Source of the DNA: Pilaira anomala
Taxonomy: Eukaryota; Mucoromycota; Mucoromycetes; Mucorales; Mucoraceae
Assembly (NCBI GenBank): GCA_025716855.1
Contig: JAIXMQ010000038.1
Coordinates: 124,001 to 188,000 of the forward strand
Reading direction: 5' to 3'
Length of the DNA stretch: 64,000 nt
Shown: positions 10,156-20,977 of the stretch, in pieces
Position numbering within the stretch: position 1 is the stretch's first letter
How the letters are laid out: the number at the start of each line of letters is the position of its first letter
Translations under genes and position numbers: made by a program
The notes under the pieces: model-generated
Told to the model about the DNA's origin: nothing
Database searches by the model: none
Seen by the model: only the letters and a program-made list of their open reading frames with translations

Positions 10156-13100
10156 GTGAGTTGTCTTCCAGCAACAATATAACCATTGGTCTTTGGAACG
10201 CCAATGGCTTACAATCAACAACTGTTTCCGATGTCCTCTCCCACTGTCACTCCTTCTCAATTCTCTTTATCACCGAAACCTGGATGCTTGCTCCTTATAC
10301 CTTACCTACTACCTGGCCCGAAATGCATACCTATGGGAAACCAGTTACTGTTAACACTCCCTCTGGTAAAAAAGTTCGTGGTTCAAATGGTATAGTTGCT
10401 CTCATCAATCCTGATTGTCCCGTCCCAGTCAATCTTCTTCCTCCTCCAAATCCGTACACCCTCTGTCTCCAGTTTGGCCAACTGCGTATCTCCTGTTTCT
10501 ACATCCCGCCCTCCCTCTCCACGAGTCAAGCCGTGGCTATCCTTGACTCAGTCTCTCTTCAAAACGATACCATCCTCTGTGGTGATTTTAATGCTCGTCT
10601 ACATCATGTTACTGGTGATCATGCTTCTAATCCTAGGGGTACTCAGTTCAAGACCTGGTATCAAGACCGTGAATTGACTCTTTTGAATGCTTCCCTGGCC
10701 TACAAGAAATTTACTTATCGCAAGATGATGGCTGGCGTTGAACATAAAAGTATTATTGATTATTTTCTTACTAATAATGTTAATTTACTACAAAATGCAA
10801 CAATACAGGTATATGATGAACTTACCATGGGCTCCGACCACTGTCTCCTGTCTCTCTCTTTTGGTTTAGATCTAGCTCAAGATGCTACTCCTGCTCCCGA
10901 GGCTATTCCTCCTAGAAGAACTTGGCAGTTATCGAAGTTGAAGGAACCGGCTGTTGCTGACCTGTACGCCTCTAAATTCTATGCTAATACTCACCATCTG
11001 CATAAAACGCTAGAGTGGGAAGTTGATTGCACCCTGAACTCAGTTACCAGCAAGCCTGATTTTGACTACTTGGAAGGCCTTCTTTGTGATGCTGTTTACA
11101 GCTCCCTAGATTCAAGTCTCGGCACCAAGCCTCGTAAGCCGGCTCACTGGCACAAATATTGGACCTCAAGTCTTCAAGCATCTGCAGGTGTACGTAACCA
11201 TTGGTACAAGAAGTGGCGGCGAGCCTCTGGGATTCACAAGCTTGACTATTGGGTAAAGTATCTCGAAGCATCAAAAAAGTTCAAGTCAGAAGTCTTGTCT
11301 GCGAAGCGATTATCTTGGCGAGATTACTGTCGGTCTCTTGAAACTGATTTTGCTAAAGCTACAGCACAAATCAAATACTCTAAACGTAAGCACGAGAGCT
11401 CCAGCACCTTCTCTCATCCCGAGGGCCCTGTTACTGCAGCTAAGATTATGAGTGATCACCTACAAGAAGTCTATGATGGTCGCCATCTAAACCCTTCTCT
11501 GTCCAACAACGTTGATACTTCTCTTCCTTTGCCAATCACTACTGCTCCGGATTCTCATGCCTCTGGGATTTTTGATGCTTCTAGAATCGAACTTTATATT
11601 ATGGCTCTGCCACAACGTAAAGCTCCTGGATCTGATCACCTTCGTGCCGAAATGCTTCGACCTATCAAGTCTCGCTTAGCTTCAATCCTAGCATTGTTTT
11701 TCCAGCTGTCCTGGTCCTGGTCTACAGTTCCTCGCTCATGGCGCCAAGCTCAGGTATTTCCAATACTCAAGAAAGGTGATCCAACCCTACCAAGTAACTA
11801 TAGGCCTATCTCTCTAACTTCAACACTGCGAAAGCTTTTGGAAATGGTGCTTCAAAATGCTGTTCAGAAATACGCTCCAAAACTAGATATTGCTCAAGGT
11901 GGTTTCCGTACCAGGAGAAGCGCTCTCGACCAGGCTCTGTGTCTACATGATCTAATTCAAGATTACCACCACCAACATCAGGGTCACTACCCAGTAGTTG
12001 CGTTTCTTGATATCAAGCAGGCGTATGATACTGTCTCTCGGGATATTATTTGGAAGGCTCTCAGGCTCTCAGGTACTCCTCTGCCTCTCCTCGCTCTACT
12101 TCGTCATTTATTTGATGATGTGTTTGTCTCGGTCCTCATTGGTAACTGCTCTTCGCCATCGTTCTCCCCGGTTACTGGTGTTCTACAAGGTTCTGTTCTG
12201 AGTCCCCTACTGTATTCTATATACATTAACTCTCTGCCTAAACTACTACGCTCCTTTGCTTCTGCTAAGACCACTAGGGTAATTGTTCCGGCTTCTGGTA
12301 CTACGCCATCTGAAACTGTTGCTATCAACTCACTGTTGTTTGCTGATGATGTTGCTATCTTTGGTACCAGACGTGAGGTCACTCAAATGCTTGCTGCTGT
12401 GTCTCAACACTCCTCAGATCTCGGATACCGATGGAATCCACTCAAATGTGCTGTCGTAAACCACCCTCCTGGTCGAACTCCTGCTGGTGTACCCTTAACT
12501 CCTATGAAGCTCTATGCTGTGACTCTCCCGCAAGTAGATGAATTTGTGTATCTTGGTATACCATTTCTCAAATCTGGTATCTCTGGTACTGCTATGGCTA
12601 ACCTACGTGCTCCTGGTACAATGGCTGCTATGGCTACTCTTCACAAGATGGGTGCTCATCGTTCTGGATTCTCCCTGCTACTTAGCTCTAAACTGTACAA
12701 GACATTCATCCGCCCAAAGTTTGAATATGGCCTAGCCATACTTCAGTTACTTAAGAAAGATCTGGCTCTCTTTGAGAAGATACAAGACCGATGTTTACGT
12801 CTGATGGTTGGAGGTCACCCTACGTCCTCCACACAAGCACTCAAGATCATGACAAATTTACCTTCGGTTTCCTGGCGCGCGGATGTCCTGGTTACAAAGT
12901 ACTGTTTACGGGTCCGTCACCTGCCTAAGGACTGTCTACTGGTTCGCCTCCAAGCTACTCTGTCTTCAAGATCACTGCTCCAGTCCTCTCTTCAGAAGAA
13001 TACCCTGTACATCAGTCTCCCTGATTATGCTAAAGAATCTCGTGAAGGGCTACTTTCTTACCTGTCTGAGGCTCGTCAAACCCGGCTAACTACTTTTCTT

Positions 13101-13591
13101 AGCAGTACCTCCCAGGTATTAGCTAAAGCCTGCCGCCCTGAATACGGTTTGGATCCCATCTGTATCTACCAGCTACCCGTACTGATCGTAGTAGGCTCAT
13201 CCGCTGGCGCATGGGTTGGTTACCTGGTAATCCGCATGAATGCCTGTGCACTCAAGACCACACCTCTCGCCGCCATTTCAACAAGTATGACTGCCCTGCT
13301 ATTCCAACGGATCTTTGGGATGCTTTACCCCACGCCCCTCCTGATGTACACCCAATTGACAATGCAATCTCTCTGCTGCCTCTTGAAACCAAGGATTACA
13401 AACCCTTTTGGCCTACTCTTTTGACCCTCCTTTGGTATGTTGAAATACTGGTGAATCCCTCTGGTTATCTCCCAGAAGATCCTGATCCTGGTGCGTTATG
13501 GCGTGATCATAACCGTACTAAATCTCCCAATGCTACTAATGATCAATCTCAAGATCCTCAAGCTGCGAACTCAAGACTATTAAACTCTTAA
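10152..13591 (+). pseudogene. LINE ORF2: AP endonuclease + reverse transcriptase, frameshifted near the C-terminus
   Basis: Endonuclease motifs appear in order: LWNANG, FITETW, CGDFNAR, IIDYFL and GSDHCLLSL. The reverse transcriptase follows with LKKGDPTLPSNYRPISLTS, GGFRTRRSALDQA, FLDIKQAYDTVSR, GVLQGSVLSPLLYSIYINS and the catalytic FADD in SLLFADDVAIFG. The open frame runs to 13424, but from about 13175 the conserved C-terminal sequence moves to another frame. There it shows RWRMGWLPGNP and a Cys/His cluster (C-x-C, two H, C) and ends at 13591. A one-base shift around 13175-13184 therefore separates the last 135 or so residues. This copy is probably inactive, unless the shift is an assembly error. 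No RNase H domain was recognised. Confidence 0.85.
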
Positions 13592-13803
13592 AACTCTAGA
13601 TCTTGGGTATCCACTTGTCGTTCAAAATTTTGCTCTCATTCTACTTCACAACTATTCCATCAACCTTTTTTTATATTAGAGTACCTCTTTTATTAGATAG
13701 ATATATTTTTTACATCCCCACCTCATGTTCTCCTATAGAATGCATTAATGGTAAAATTAACCGAATGCAGTATTCTTCTTATTAATAAAACAAATCTTTA
13801 AAC
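13592..13803 (+). other. LINE 3' untranslated tail
   Basis: This is AT-rich non-coding sequence after the ORF2 remnant. It contains AATAAAAC near 13784 and ends directly at the right 14-bp repeat. There is no clear poly-A tail. The end is a short A/T-rich stretch instead. Confidence 0.45.
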
Positions 13804-13817
13804 TGAGCCAATCTCCC
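13804..13817 (+). repeat. Right copy of 14-bp direct repeat (probable LINE target-site duplication)
   Basis: An exact copy of 6625-6638, equal to the first 14 nt of the tRNA-Trp gene on the complementary strand. It lies directly after the LINE 3' tail, and no further tRNA sequence continues beyond it. Confidence 0.7.
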
Positions 13818-13869
13818 TCCATGGAAGTTTTACCAAAAAATAATATATATTCTAAATGCACAATATTTG

Positions 13870-14080
13870 GTCACGTGATCTCAAAATACAATAATTTCAA
13901 AATAAATAATACTGTAAATGTGAGTAGATATATCAGTCCTCAATGGTCCAACGGCTAGGATTTATCGCTTTCACCGATACGGCCGGGGTTCGACTCCCCG
14001 TTGGGGAATTCATCTTTTTGATCTTTTCTTGAATTTCGTGAGATGTTGATTTGTATATATTTTTATTTTTTGAAGCAACT
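13870..14080 (+). repeat. Left arm of 211-bp inverted repeat carrying tRNA-Glu
   Basis: The arm starts GTCACGTGATCTC and ends TTTTTTGAAGCAACT. It is matched in inverted orientation by 15603-16309 once the inserted LTR and its duplicated 4 bp are removed. Both arms are then exactly 211 bp, with only a few mismatches. It contains one complete tRNA-Glu gene. Confidence 0.85.
13937..14008 (+). tRNA. tRNA-Glu (TTC), left copy
   Basis: The 72-nt cloverleaf has acceptor stem TCCTCAA with TTGGGGA (one U-G pair), anticodon arm TATCG-CTTTCAC-CGATA with anticodon TTC, and T arm CGGGG-TTCGACT-CCCCG. The discriminator base is A and there is no intron. It is identical across the gene to the inverted copy at 15675-15746. 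Confidence 0.94.
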
Positions 14081-15602
14081 AACAAGTATTAAGTGTCGAT
14101 TCATTCGAGTTAAAGCAAAATAAATTGATGTAAGCATTAGTTCTGCTTGTTTGATAAGTAGTAAAGCGATAAAGGTAAAGTAAAAAAAAATAAAGTTTTA
14201 AGAGAAAATAATTTTTTTTTTTTTTCGTTTCTTCCAACAATATCAAAAGAAGCAATATTTGTATTAAATCATAAAAACATATTTTAAAGATAAAGATGTT
14301 GATTCACACACTAAACTAGTATGAAATATATAGAAACTATACATACCCTCTTAAATAATAGAAATAGATACAATCTCTCTCTCACTTTTATTATGTGTTT
14401 TTTACACTTAATAAACATCTGTAAACAGTCTCAAACTATACTTATATTAATTTCTTTCTTATTTTTATTATCATCTATTTCTATACTCACAGCACGTAAT
14501 GTTTATTCGATAAGATTTATAGCTGATACTTATAGTATTTTGGATATTTAAGTATTAAGCGCAAATGTCATGGTGAAAGATTGTTAGTCATAATGGTATT
14601 GTTGATATTAGGGGTTCTCACATCAAGGTTCAGTATATGATAGTTATAATAACTAAAAGAAGTTTCCTATATAGATTTCGTTGCATGCGTTCATTTCTTC
14701 AGCCAAAAATCTTTCTACCTTGTCATCATTGACTGCGACGCCTGGCTGTCATCAAATGAAATTAGGATTTTTTTTTTTGAAGTAAATCGAAAAGAATATT
14801 GATTGCAGCAAGTTTTTTTTTTTTTTTTATGTTAGTCAATTTGAATATCTACTAAGTAGACAATCCAGCAATATCAAGGAAGTTGTTGTAGATCATATGG
14901 CTCTTCCTTTGAGATCTTATCATTGTTTTGATCTTTTTTTTGAAAAATAATGATGTTGTTATACTGAATTTCACCTATTACCTTATTTAATTATCTATTG
15001 ACCTCAACGACCATCCTTCTCAAGGACGATGTTTCTTGACGAGGATGCTCCTTTAATAACTCAGTTTTGGTAAAAATTAGAAAACATATTATTAAATACC
15101 TTTGAAAATATCAAATTAAATAAAAATCAATTCACTATTTTATAACAATTAAAACCCTTATTCTTCTTTATACTTAAAGACCTAATCTTTTGATTTAATA
15201 ATATCTTATTTCTTACATTTGGATTCCCTTGGATATTAAACTCACTCCATTGTATTTTATTTTTAAAAAAAAACTCTATTTTCTTCTTATTTTTGTATTA
15301 CTTTATCAAGTCGTTCTGCTTGTCAACAGGAACTGGCGCTACTCACGAAACTCTTTTTATCTTTATCGAACTTCTTTTTCTTTAACCACGAACAAACTAC
15401 TACTTTTAACAATGTGGAAAAATTTAAATATCGACCTCATGCCAACGTTGTTAAAAACGATTAAAGTAATTTTTTTTTTTTTTCGTGCTAATGGTTTGTC
15501 TTGTCGTATTTGCGTCATCTTTACTTATAAACAAGGAACTGGAGCACATATAATTTTACTTCGCTTCAAATACTCAATTAAACAAACGCTTAACAATTAC
15601 TA
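14081..15602. other. 1.5-kb spacer between the tRNA-Glu inverted repeat arms
   Basis: No recognisable gene. It is very AT-rich. The longest frames (14321-14551 and 15229-15603, both plus strand) are hydrophobic and Phe/Leu/Ile-rich, as expected for random AT-rich DNA. Short coding-like patches occur near 15360-15450 and 15001-15060 but cannot be extended. It may hold remains of decayed elements. Confidence 0.45.
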
Positions 15603-15674
15603 AGTTGTTTCAAAAAATAAAAATATATACAAATCAACATCTCACGAAATTCAAGAAAAGATCAAAAAGATGTA

Positions 15675-15746
15675 TTCCCCAACGGGGAGTCGAACCCCGG
15701 CCGTATCGGTGAAAGCGATAAATCCTAGCCGTTGGACCATTGAGGA
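15675..15746 (-). tRNA. tRNA-Glu (TTC), right inverted copy
   Basis: A 72-nt gene on the reverse strand, identical in sequence to the copy at 13937-14008, with anticodon TTC and all stems intact. A solo LTR starts 10 bp upstream of its mature 5' end (base 15757 versus 15746). This position matches the RNA polymerase III start region used by tRNA-targeting Ty3-type elements. Confidence 0.94.
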
Positions 15747-15756
15747 CTGATATATT

Positions 15757-16248
15757 TGTCAGCCTGGAATCGAGTGATGGCATGGATGTCCAAGATTCAG
15801 GTGGTGGTGTTCCGAGCCGAACTGTTCCGGTGTCCGGCCCGACTAGTGATATTCCGGTTGAAGTAGAAATCATGCTAAAAAAGAAGGCTTTACGTAAAAG
15901 GAAGTTTACACCAAACATATGCAATACCCACCAACGTATCAAGAAGAATAAGAAATAAGAATCATACCACTATGTATCATATGCCAACACATGAAGACCT
16001 CATCATATGCAAACATATGAATACCATTACGAATGATTACGAATACTTATTCCCTTTTATGCATCTTATATATTACCATCATTATCATACTACATTTATT
16101 AATTACATAATCAACATATAGTCAACTAGTATAAATATCCCCACTCTTTATTTGAATAAACATTATCTTCTATTTAATATAACTTAAATATTACTTACTA
16201 CTGATTAACCACTGAGAGTTGAATCAAAGAACTATTAAAAGACTTACA
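15757..16248 (+). mobile_element. Solo LTR (Ty3/gypsy-like) inserted just upstream of tRNA-Glu
   Basis: The 492-bp segment starts TGTCAGCC and ends GACTTACA, giving the TG...CA ends of retroviral-type LTRs. It is bounded by TATT duplications at 15753-15756 and 16249-16252. The intact sister arm at 13870-14080 shows the empty site, which makes the boundaries unusually certain. Inside, GTATAAATATCCCC near 16130 looks like a TATA box and GAATAAAC follows about 25 bp later as a polyadenylation signal, the usual LTR order. An open frame of about 65 codons crosses the first 200 bp and ends in a Lys-rich tail. It could be the 3' end of a polyprotein running into the LTR. No internal retrotransposon genes remain, so this is a recombination product. 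Confidence 0.8.
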
Positions 16249-16309
16249 TATTTACTCACATTTACAGTATTATTTATTTTGAAATTATTGTATTTTGAGA
16301 TCACGTGAC

Positions 16310-17245
16310 TATCACGTGCCTGTTTTTTATTTTTTTTTTTTATTTTTTTTGCTGCCATAAAAAATGTCCAGTGGACCCCTTTACATTTTTTCGAAAATCA
16401 GAAATAAGGAAATATCTTCAAATTAGAAACATTTCAGACCATTGCTTTCTAATAAAGTTAGATGTAAAATTAAACGCTCTTTCGAATGATGTAAAAACCA
16501 AATTAAAGTAGTAATAAAGATGAGTGTAGATTGCGAGAAAACAAAAATACGGTTTTTGTTAGGGCAAGTATATTTTTCATAAATAAAAAAATTATAAAAA
16601 GTATTTAAAAAGATGCGCGCTTAAATTCTACATCGTATGGATATAACATTGTTTAGTGAAATAACAGGTATTAAGGTACCTTACTTTGACGAGAAGAAAA
16701 TTGAGGATCCCAAATTTACTTTTTTTTTGTTTCTGGAAGATTTTTTTCTAGCCAATCAAATCGTCCAAAAATCGAAAAAATATATATATATATAATTTTT
16801 CGATTTTTTTTTTTTTTTTTTTTTTGACAAATGTTTAGTGTAAGAAGCCATATTGGAGACTTTCAAAATCTACTTTATAATATAGGTTTAAACGCTATTG
16901 TTCATCAGCAGTACAGCTAGTGAGCTTCTATATACGTTACTATGAACAAAAAAAAAAAAAAAAAAGCCATCTATTTCTTTCAATAGAAATGGCATGTCTA
17001 TAAAAACTAAAGTAACCATATTTTTTTATTTTGAAAACAGTAGAGCTTGTTTGTTACGCATCATTTGCCAAGAAAAAATTAACCAATTGAATTTTTTTTA
17101 CCAAAAACAATTTGATTATGCGGGGTGTTTTTTTTTTTTTTGTAAATAGGAAGTTTTATTTAAAAATAATATCACACACACACTCTCTCCTTTCTTATGC
17201 ATTTCTTTCATTCGTATTTATTCAAATTATAGTGTTTTTTTCTTT
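16310..17245. other. Intergenic AT-rich region
   Basis: No gene or RNA was recognised. Poly-T and poly-A runs dominate, and a second CACGTG lies at 16313-16318. Short frames here have random composition. Confidence 0.5.
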
Positions 17246-18125
17246 CTACATGCAAACACAACCACCTTTTTCTTCAGGTGGAGGATTATTTGCTTTTTCA
17301 ATCGTAGCGATTAATGAATCGAAAATTTTAGCTAAAAAAAAAAAAAAGAGCATAAAAAAGAGTTAAAAATAACAAATATATAAAAACCCCCCCAATTAAA
17401 GAATAACTTACAAACGTTTTCATCATGCTTTGCAGAAGTTTCAACAAAGGGACAATTCCAACTTTGAGCTAAATCTAAACCCTCTTGGGTTGTAACTTGT
17501 CTTTGGATATTTAAATCAGATTTGTTACCAACAATGACACAAGGAACAGTTTCTAATCCGGTAAAATCTAAAATTTTATCTCTAATAATTTTAATCATAT
17601 CAAAGCTAGATTTGGATGAAATCGAATATACCAACACGTATCCATTCATGCTGGATGCGTGGTGTGATGATAATATAGAGTATTCGTCCTAAAATTCATA
17701 TCATTTTTTTTTCGTGTTTTAATTGTCCCCATTCGTATATAGCTCGCGCAAATAATAATATTTTCTATATTAGATTGTTTACCTGACCAGCTGTATCCAT
17801 GATTTCAACCTTATATTCTATATAGATTATTAGTATCTCTCACTGTGTGTGTGTCTCTCTCTCTATTTATTCGTACCTAATCCTCTATACTTTATCGTCT
17901 TGGTAAAAGTATTTTCAATAGTAGGATAATAACTGTCGACAAAATGGTTTTCACAAAACTGAATAACAAGTGAAGACTTGCCTATTATATAGAGAGATAT
18001 ATTTTTTAAGATGAAACCCCATTTAAATCTTAAAAAAGTTTTTTTTTTCATTCTTTTCTTCTTCACTTACCAACAGCTCTTGTTCCTAATACTGCAATAC
18101 GTCTAGCTTTAGCTTGGTTTGACAT
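17246..18125 (-). CDS. rhb1: Rheb-type small GTPase
   Basis: This Ras-superfamily GTPase is built from six short exons and is about 185 residues long. Exon 1 gives MSNQAKARRIAVLGTRAVG. The G1 loop GTRAVGKSS keeps the Arg typical of Rheb. The effector region is DSYYPTIENTFTK, followed by the G3 motif DTAGQDEYSI, G4 GNKSDL and G5 ETSAK. The last exon ends in CVCM plus TAG, a CaaX box for farnesylation. Rheb activates TOR complex 1 at endomembranes and controls growth and amino-acid uptake in fungi. The gene is divergent from the Ubc13 gene across about 0.9 kb. Confidence 0.92.
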
Positions 18126-19033
18126 TTTCTTTTATTTGTATTTAAAAAACAAGTAGAAAAAAAAAAAAAAAAAGAACCCAAAAATAAAAAAAAGTGTGTG
18201 AACTAGAGTAAAAAAAAGAGAGAAAAGAAAAAAAAAAAAAACAGTTTAGTCTGCAAAACCAGAGATCATGGGTTAGATCTCCGCTATATACGTTCTGTCC
18301 TTTTTTCAAATGAGGGTAAAAAAAAAAAAGGTATTTTCAGAAAGGAATCATGCGCATAAGTATATACTCTATAATAGGTCATAACTTACGAAATCATAAT
18401 CACACTTGACTTGGTAAATATAGAGTTACTTTTTACATCATATGAATATCTTATCTAGTTATTTTATTTCTTTGTTTATTTACTTATTTATAGAAGAGAG
18501 TTGAGAAAAAGTGTTGTTATAAAGTCCCATGAAAAGAATTATTAGTAGGGCTTAGTCTTATAACTAAAATCAGCAGAAAAGCCGCTACGCTTTCTGTTCA
18601 TCCCAGCTGATATTATTATTTTCAAGTAAAATTGTTTGATAATCTTCGAGCAAAATGTCTTCTTTTTCTCTCAACATAAATAATTCATTTTTTTTTTTAC
18701 CTAATTATTTGTCACTTTTTTTAATTTTATAAATCTTCTGCATGATATTTTGTTATTCCATGAACAAAAAAAAAAAAACACTCTATACTACACACCTTTA
18801 AAATAAACTAAATAAGATATACCTTTTTTTTAACTCGAACATGCAAAAAAAGAAGAGGAGAAGAAACAACTCTTTTATAACCCTATTCTTATTGTTTTAA
18901 CAATTACCTTTTGTATAAAAACAAATCATAATAAATCAGTCACATATATTCAAATTCGTACGTATTCCCTTTTTTTTTTATTGTGTGTTTTCTTTTTTTT
19001 TTACAACCAAAAAAAAAAAAATATATAACTGCA
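18126..19033. other. Divergent promoter region of Rheb and Ubc13 genes
   Basis: No coding region is seen. Poly-A/T tracts and AT-rich leaders dominate. A short tRNA-like fragment near 18250-18295 lacks a D arm and was not called. Confidence 0.5.
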
Positions 19034-19760
<727 letters not shown>

Positions 19761-20011
19761 ATATATACAAAGAAATAAACCTTAAAGACAGTTCAATTTT
19801 TTTTTTTTTTTTTTTTTCAATTAAATACTTGTATCCTTTTTATTTCTTTATAAAATGTCATACCATAATAAAGAGGTGAAAGTATGACAAAAGATTTGAT
19901 TATAAGAGAGAACCGCAATTACTGTTATCATAACAAAAAAAAAAAAGGTACAAAAAAAAAAAAAAAAAAAATCATGCAAAAAAAAAAAAAAAAAAATAGT
20001 TCCCAATTTAT

Positions 20012-20698
20012 TCATAAATATCCAACATAATACCAAACTAATAAAGAAACAATCAACAGTATCAACACAACCGAGACATAACTCATCACCTGATTCCATC
20101 GATGAAACAACTCAACCGTATCTTCCTCCTCACACACCTCTTCCGCCGTAGTAGTAGTATTATTCGACACCCACAGTATTCTAGAACACATCTTTCCATT
20201 TGCTAAAAGCGATGGATGAATACTCATCTGTTGCCTTTCCTCTAAATTCAATCGATTCACTTCAATCTTAAGCCAATACCCGCCAACCCACCAACAAGGA
20301 AACCATAAGAACCCAAACAAGAATAACGTCGATTGTGTATGAAATATATTCTCTACGCTTCTTTTTGTTGTTCGTGTTTTTAATGTGGTGATATCTGAAC
20401 ATGCTTGTGTAGTCAACGTAGAGATCGTTCCAATCGTATGTCGTATTCGATGATTCTCTTGTAGATGATGATGATGATGATGATGATAATCATTGCTTTT
20501 CATAGATAATACTCTACTTTGATCGGTCCATTTCGTACTGCTGTTATTAGAGTTTCTTACCGAGGTTTTGTATCGAGAGAATCGTTTCGTTATACTAGGA
20601 TATCCTATTCCTGCTGTCCATGTACTCGGTCTCTTTTTCTGTACCACTCGTTTATGATTGGAATTTAATGATCGTGATCTTGCTGCGAAATTTGACAT
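20012..20698 (-). CDS. Unidentified small membrane protein
   Basis: This single-exon protein of 228 residues starts MSNFAARSRSLNSNHKR at 20698. I chose this ATG because upstream codons read through a poly-A/T leader. The first half is basic and Ser/Thr-rich with a run of seven His from a GAT/ATG repeat near 20467-20485. Two membrane segments follow: an aromatic one (LFGFLWFPCWWVGGYWL) and a C-terminal one (VMSYVSVVLILLIVSLLVWY). Between them is an acidic, Thr-rich loop. The Trp/Cys-rich first helix is distinctive, but I cannot assign a family. It converges with Ubc13 at a gap of about 250 bp. Confidence 0.7.
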   Translation of the reverse strand: MSNFAARSRSLNSNHKRVVQKKRPSTWTAGIGYPSITKRFSRYKTSVRNSNNSSTKWTDQSRVLSMKSNDYHHHHHHHLQENHRIRHTIGTISTLTTQACSDITTLKTRTTKRSVENIFHTQSTLFLFGFLWFPCWWVGGYWLKIEVNRLNLEERQQMSIHPSLLANGKMCSRILWVSNNTTTTAEEVCEEEDTVELFHRWNQVMSYVSVVLILLIVSLLVWYYVGYL

Positions 20699-20977
20699 GT
20701 TCAAAAAAAAAAAAAAAAAAAAAAAAAAGAAAATGAAAAAAAAGGTATATATATCATAACAAGGAATGATTTTTAGGAATGTCTCTTTTAAATCAACTAA
20801 AAAATGTCCCAAAAAAAAAAAGGAGTTTAATCATATATAATAAACACTTGTCAAAAAAAAAAAAAAATAACATATCATCCCCCTCTCCTATTACTTGATG
20901 ACAAAAAAATATTTTATTTAAAAAAAAAAAGAGGAGAGATTTTTTTTTTTTTTTTTTTGCCGCACTTTTTTTTTGCT

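Larger units (their letters stand above)
6639..13803 (+). mobile_element. Non-LTR (LINE) retrotransposon, APE-type, two ORFs, inserted at tRNA-Trp
   Basis: The interval lies between the two 14-bp direct repeats. It holds a 2.4-kb non-coding 5' region, ORF1 (9004-10155), ORF2 (10152-13424 plus a frameshifted C-terminal part to 13591) and a short 3' tail with AATAAAAC before the right repeat. ORF2 has AP-endonuclease and reverse-transcriptase domains, so this is an APE-type LINE. The coding part is far richer in C and G than its surroundings, in keeping with foreign or mobile DNA. The 5' boundary rests only on the direct repeat. If that match is coincidental, the element could start closer to 8830. 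It may belong with the LINE1-like elements reported near centromeres in Mucor, but this is inference. Confidence 0.68.
15603..16309 (-). repeat. Right arm of tRNA-Glu inverted repeat, interrupted by an LTR
   Basis: Reverse complement of 13870-14080, split by a 492-bp insertion at 15757-16248 with a 4-bp duplication TATT. Removing the insertion and one TATT joins the halves with a single mismatch to the other arm at the junction. The outer end carries CACGTG at 16302-16307, mirrored in the left arm at 13872-13877. Confidence 0.85.

Noticed and set aside
14321..14551. 76-residue hydrophobic open frame in the tRNA-Glu spacer
   Set aside because: It has hydrophobic low-complexity composition with no family resemblance and no supporting context.
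15229..15603. 124-residue open frame in the tRNA-Glu spacer
   Set aside because: It is Phe/Leu/Ile-rich and crosses homopolymer tracts as expected for random AT-rich DNA, with no recognisable motif.
18250..18295. tRNA-like stretch (AGTCTGCAAAACC ... GGGTTAGATCTCC)
   Set aside because: It resembles an anticodon/T-arm half but has no D arm and no acceptor pairing, and the T loop lacks the usual TTCGA. It is at most a tRNA relic.
20467..20485. His-run as a metal-binding domain
   Set aside because: It comes from a simple trinucleotide repeat, and no other metal-site features are present.
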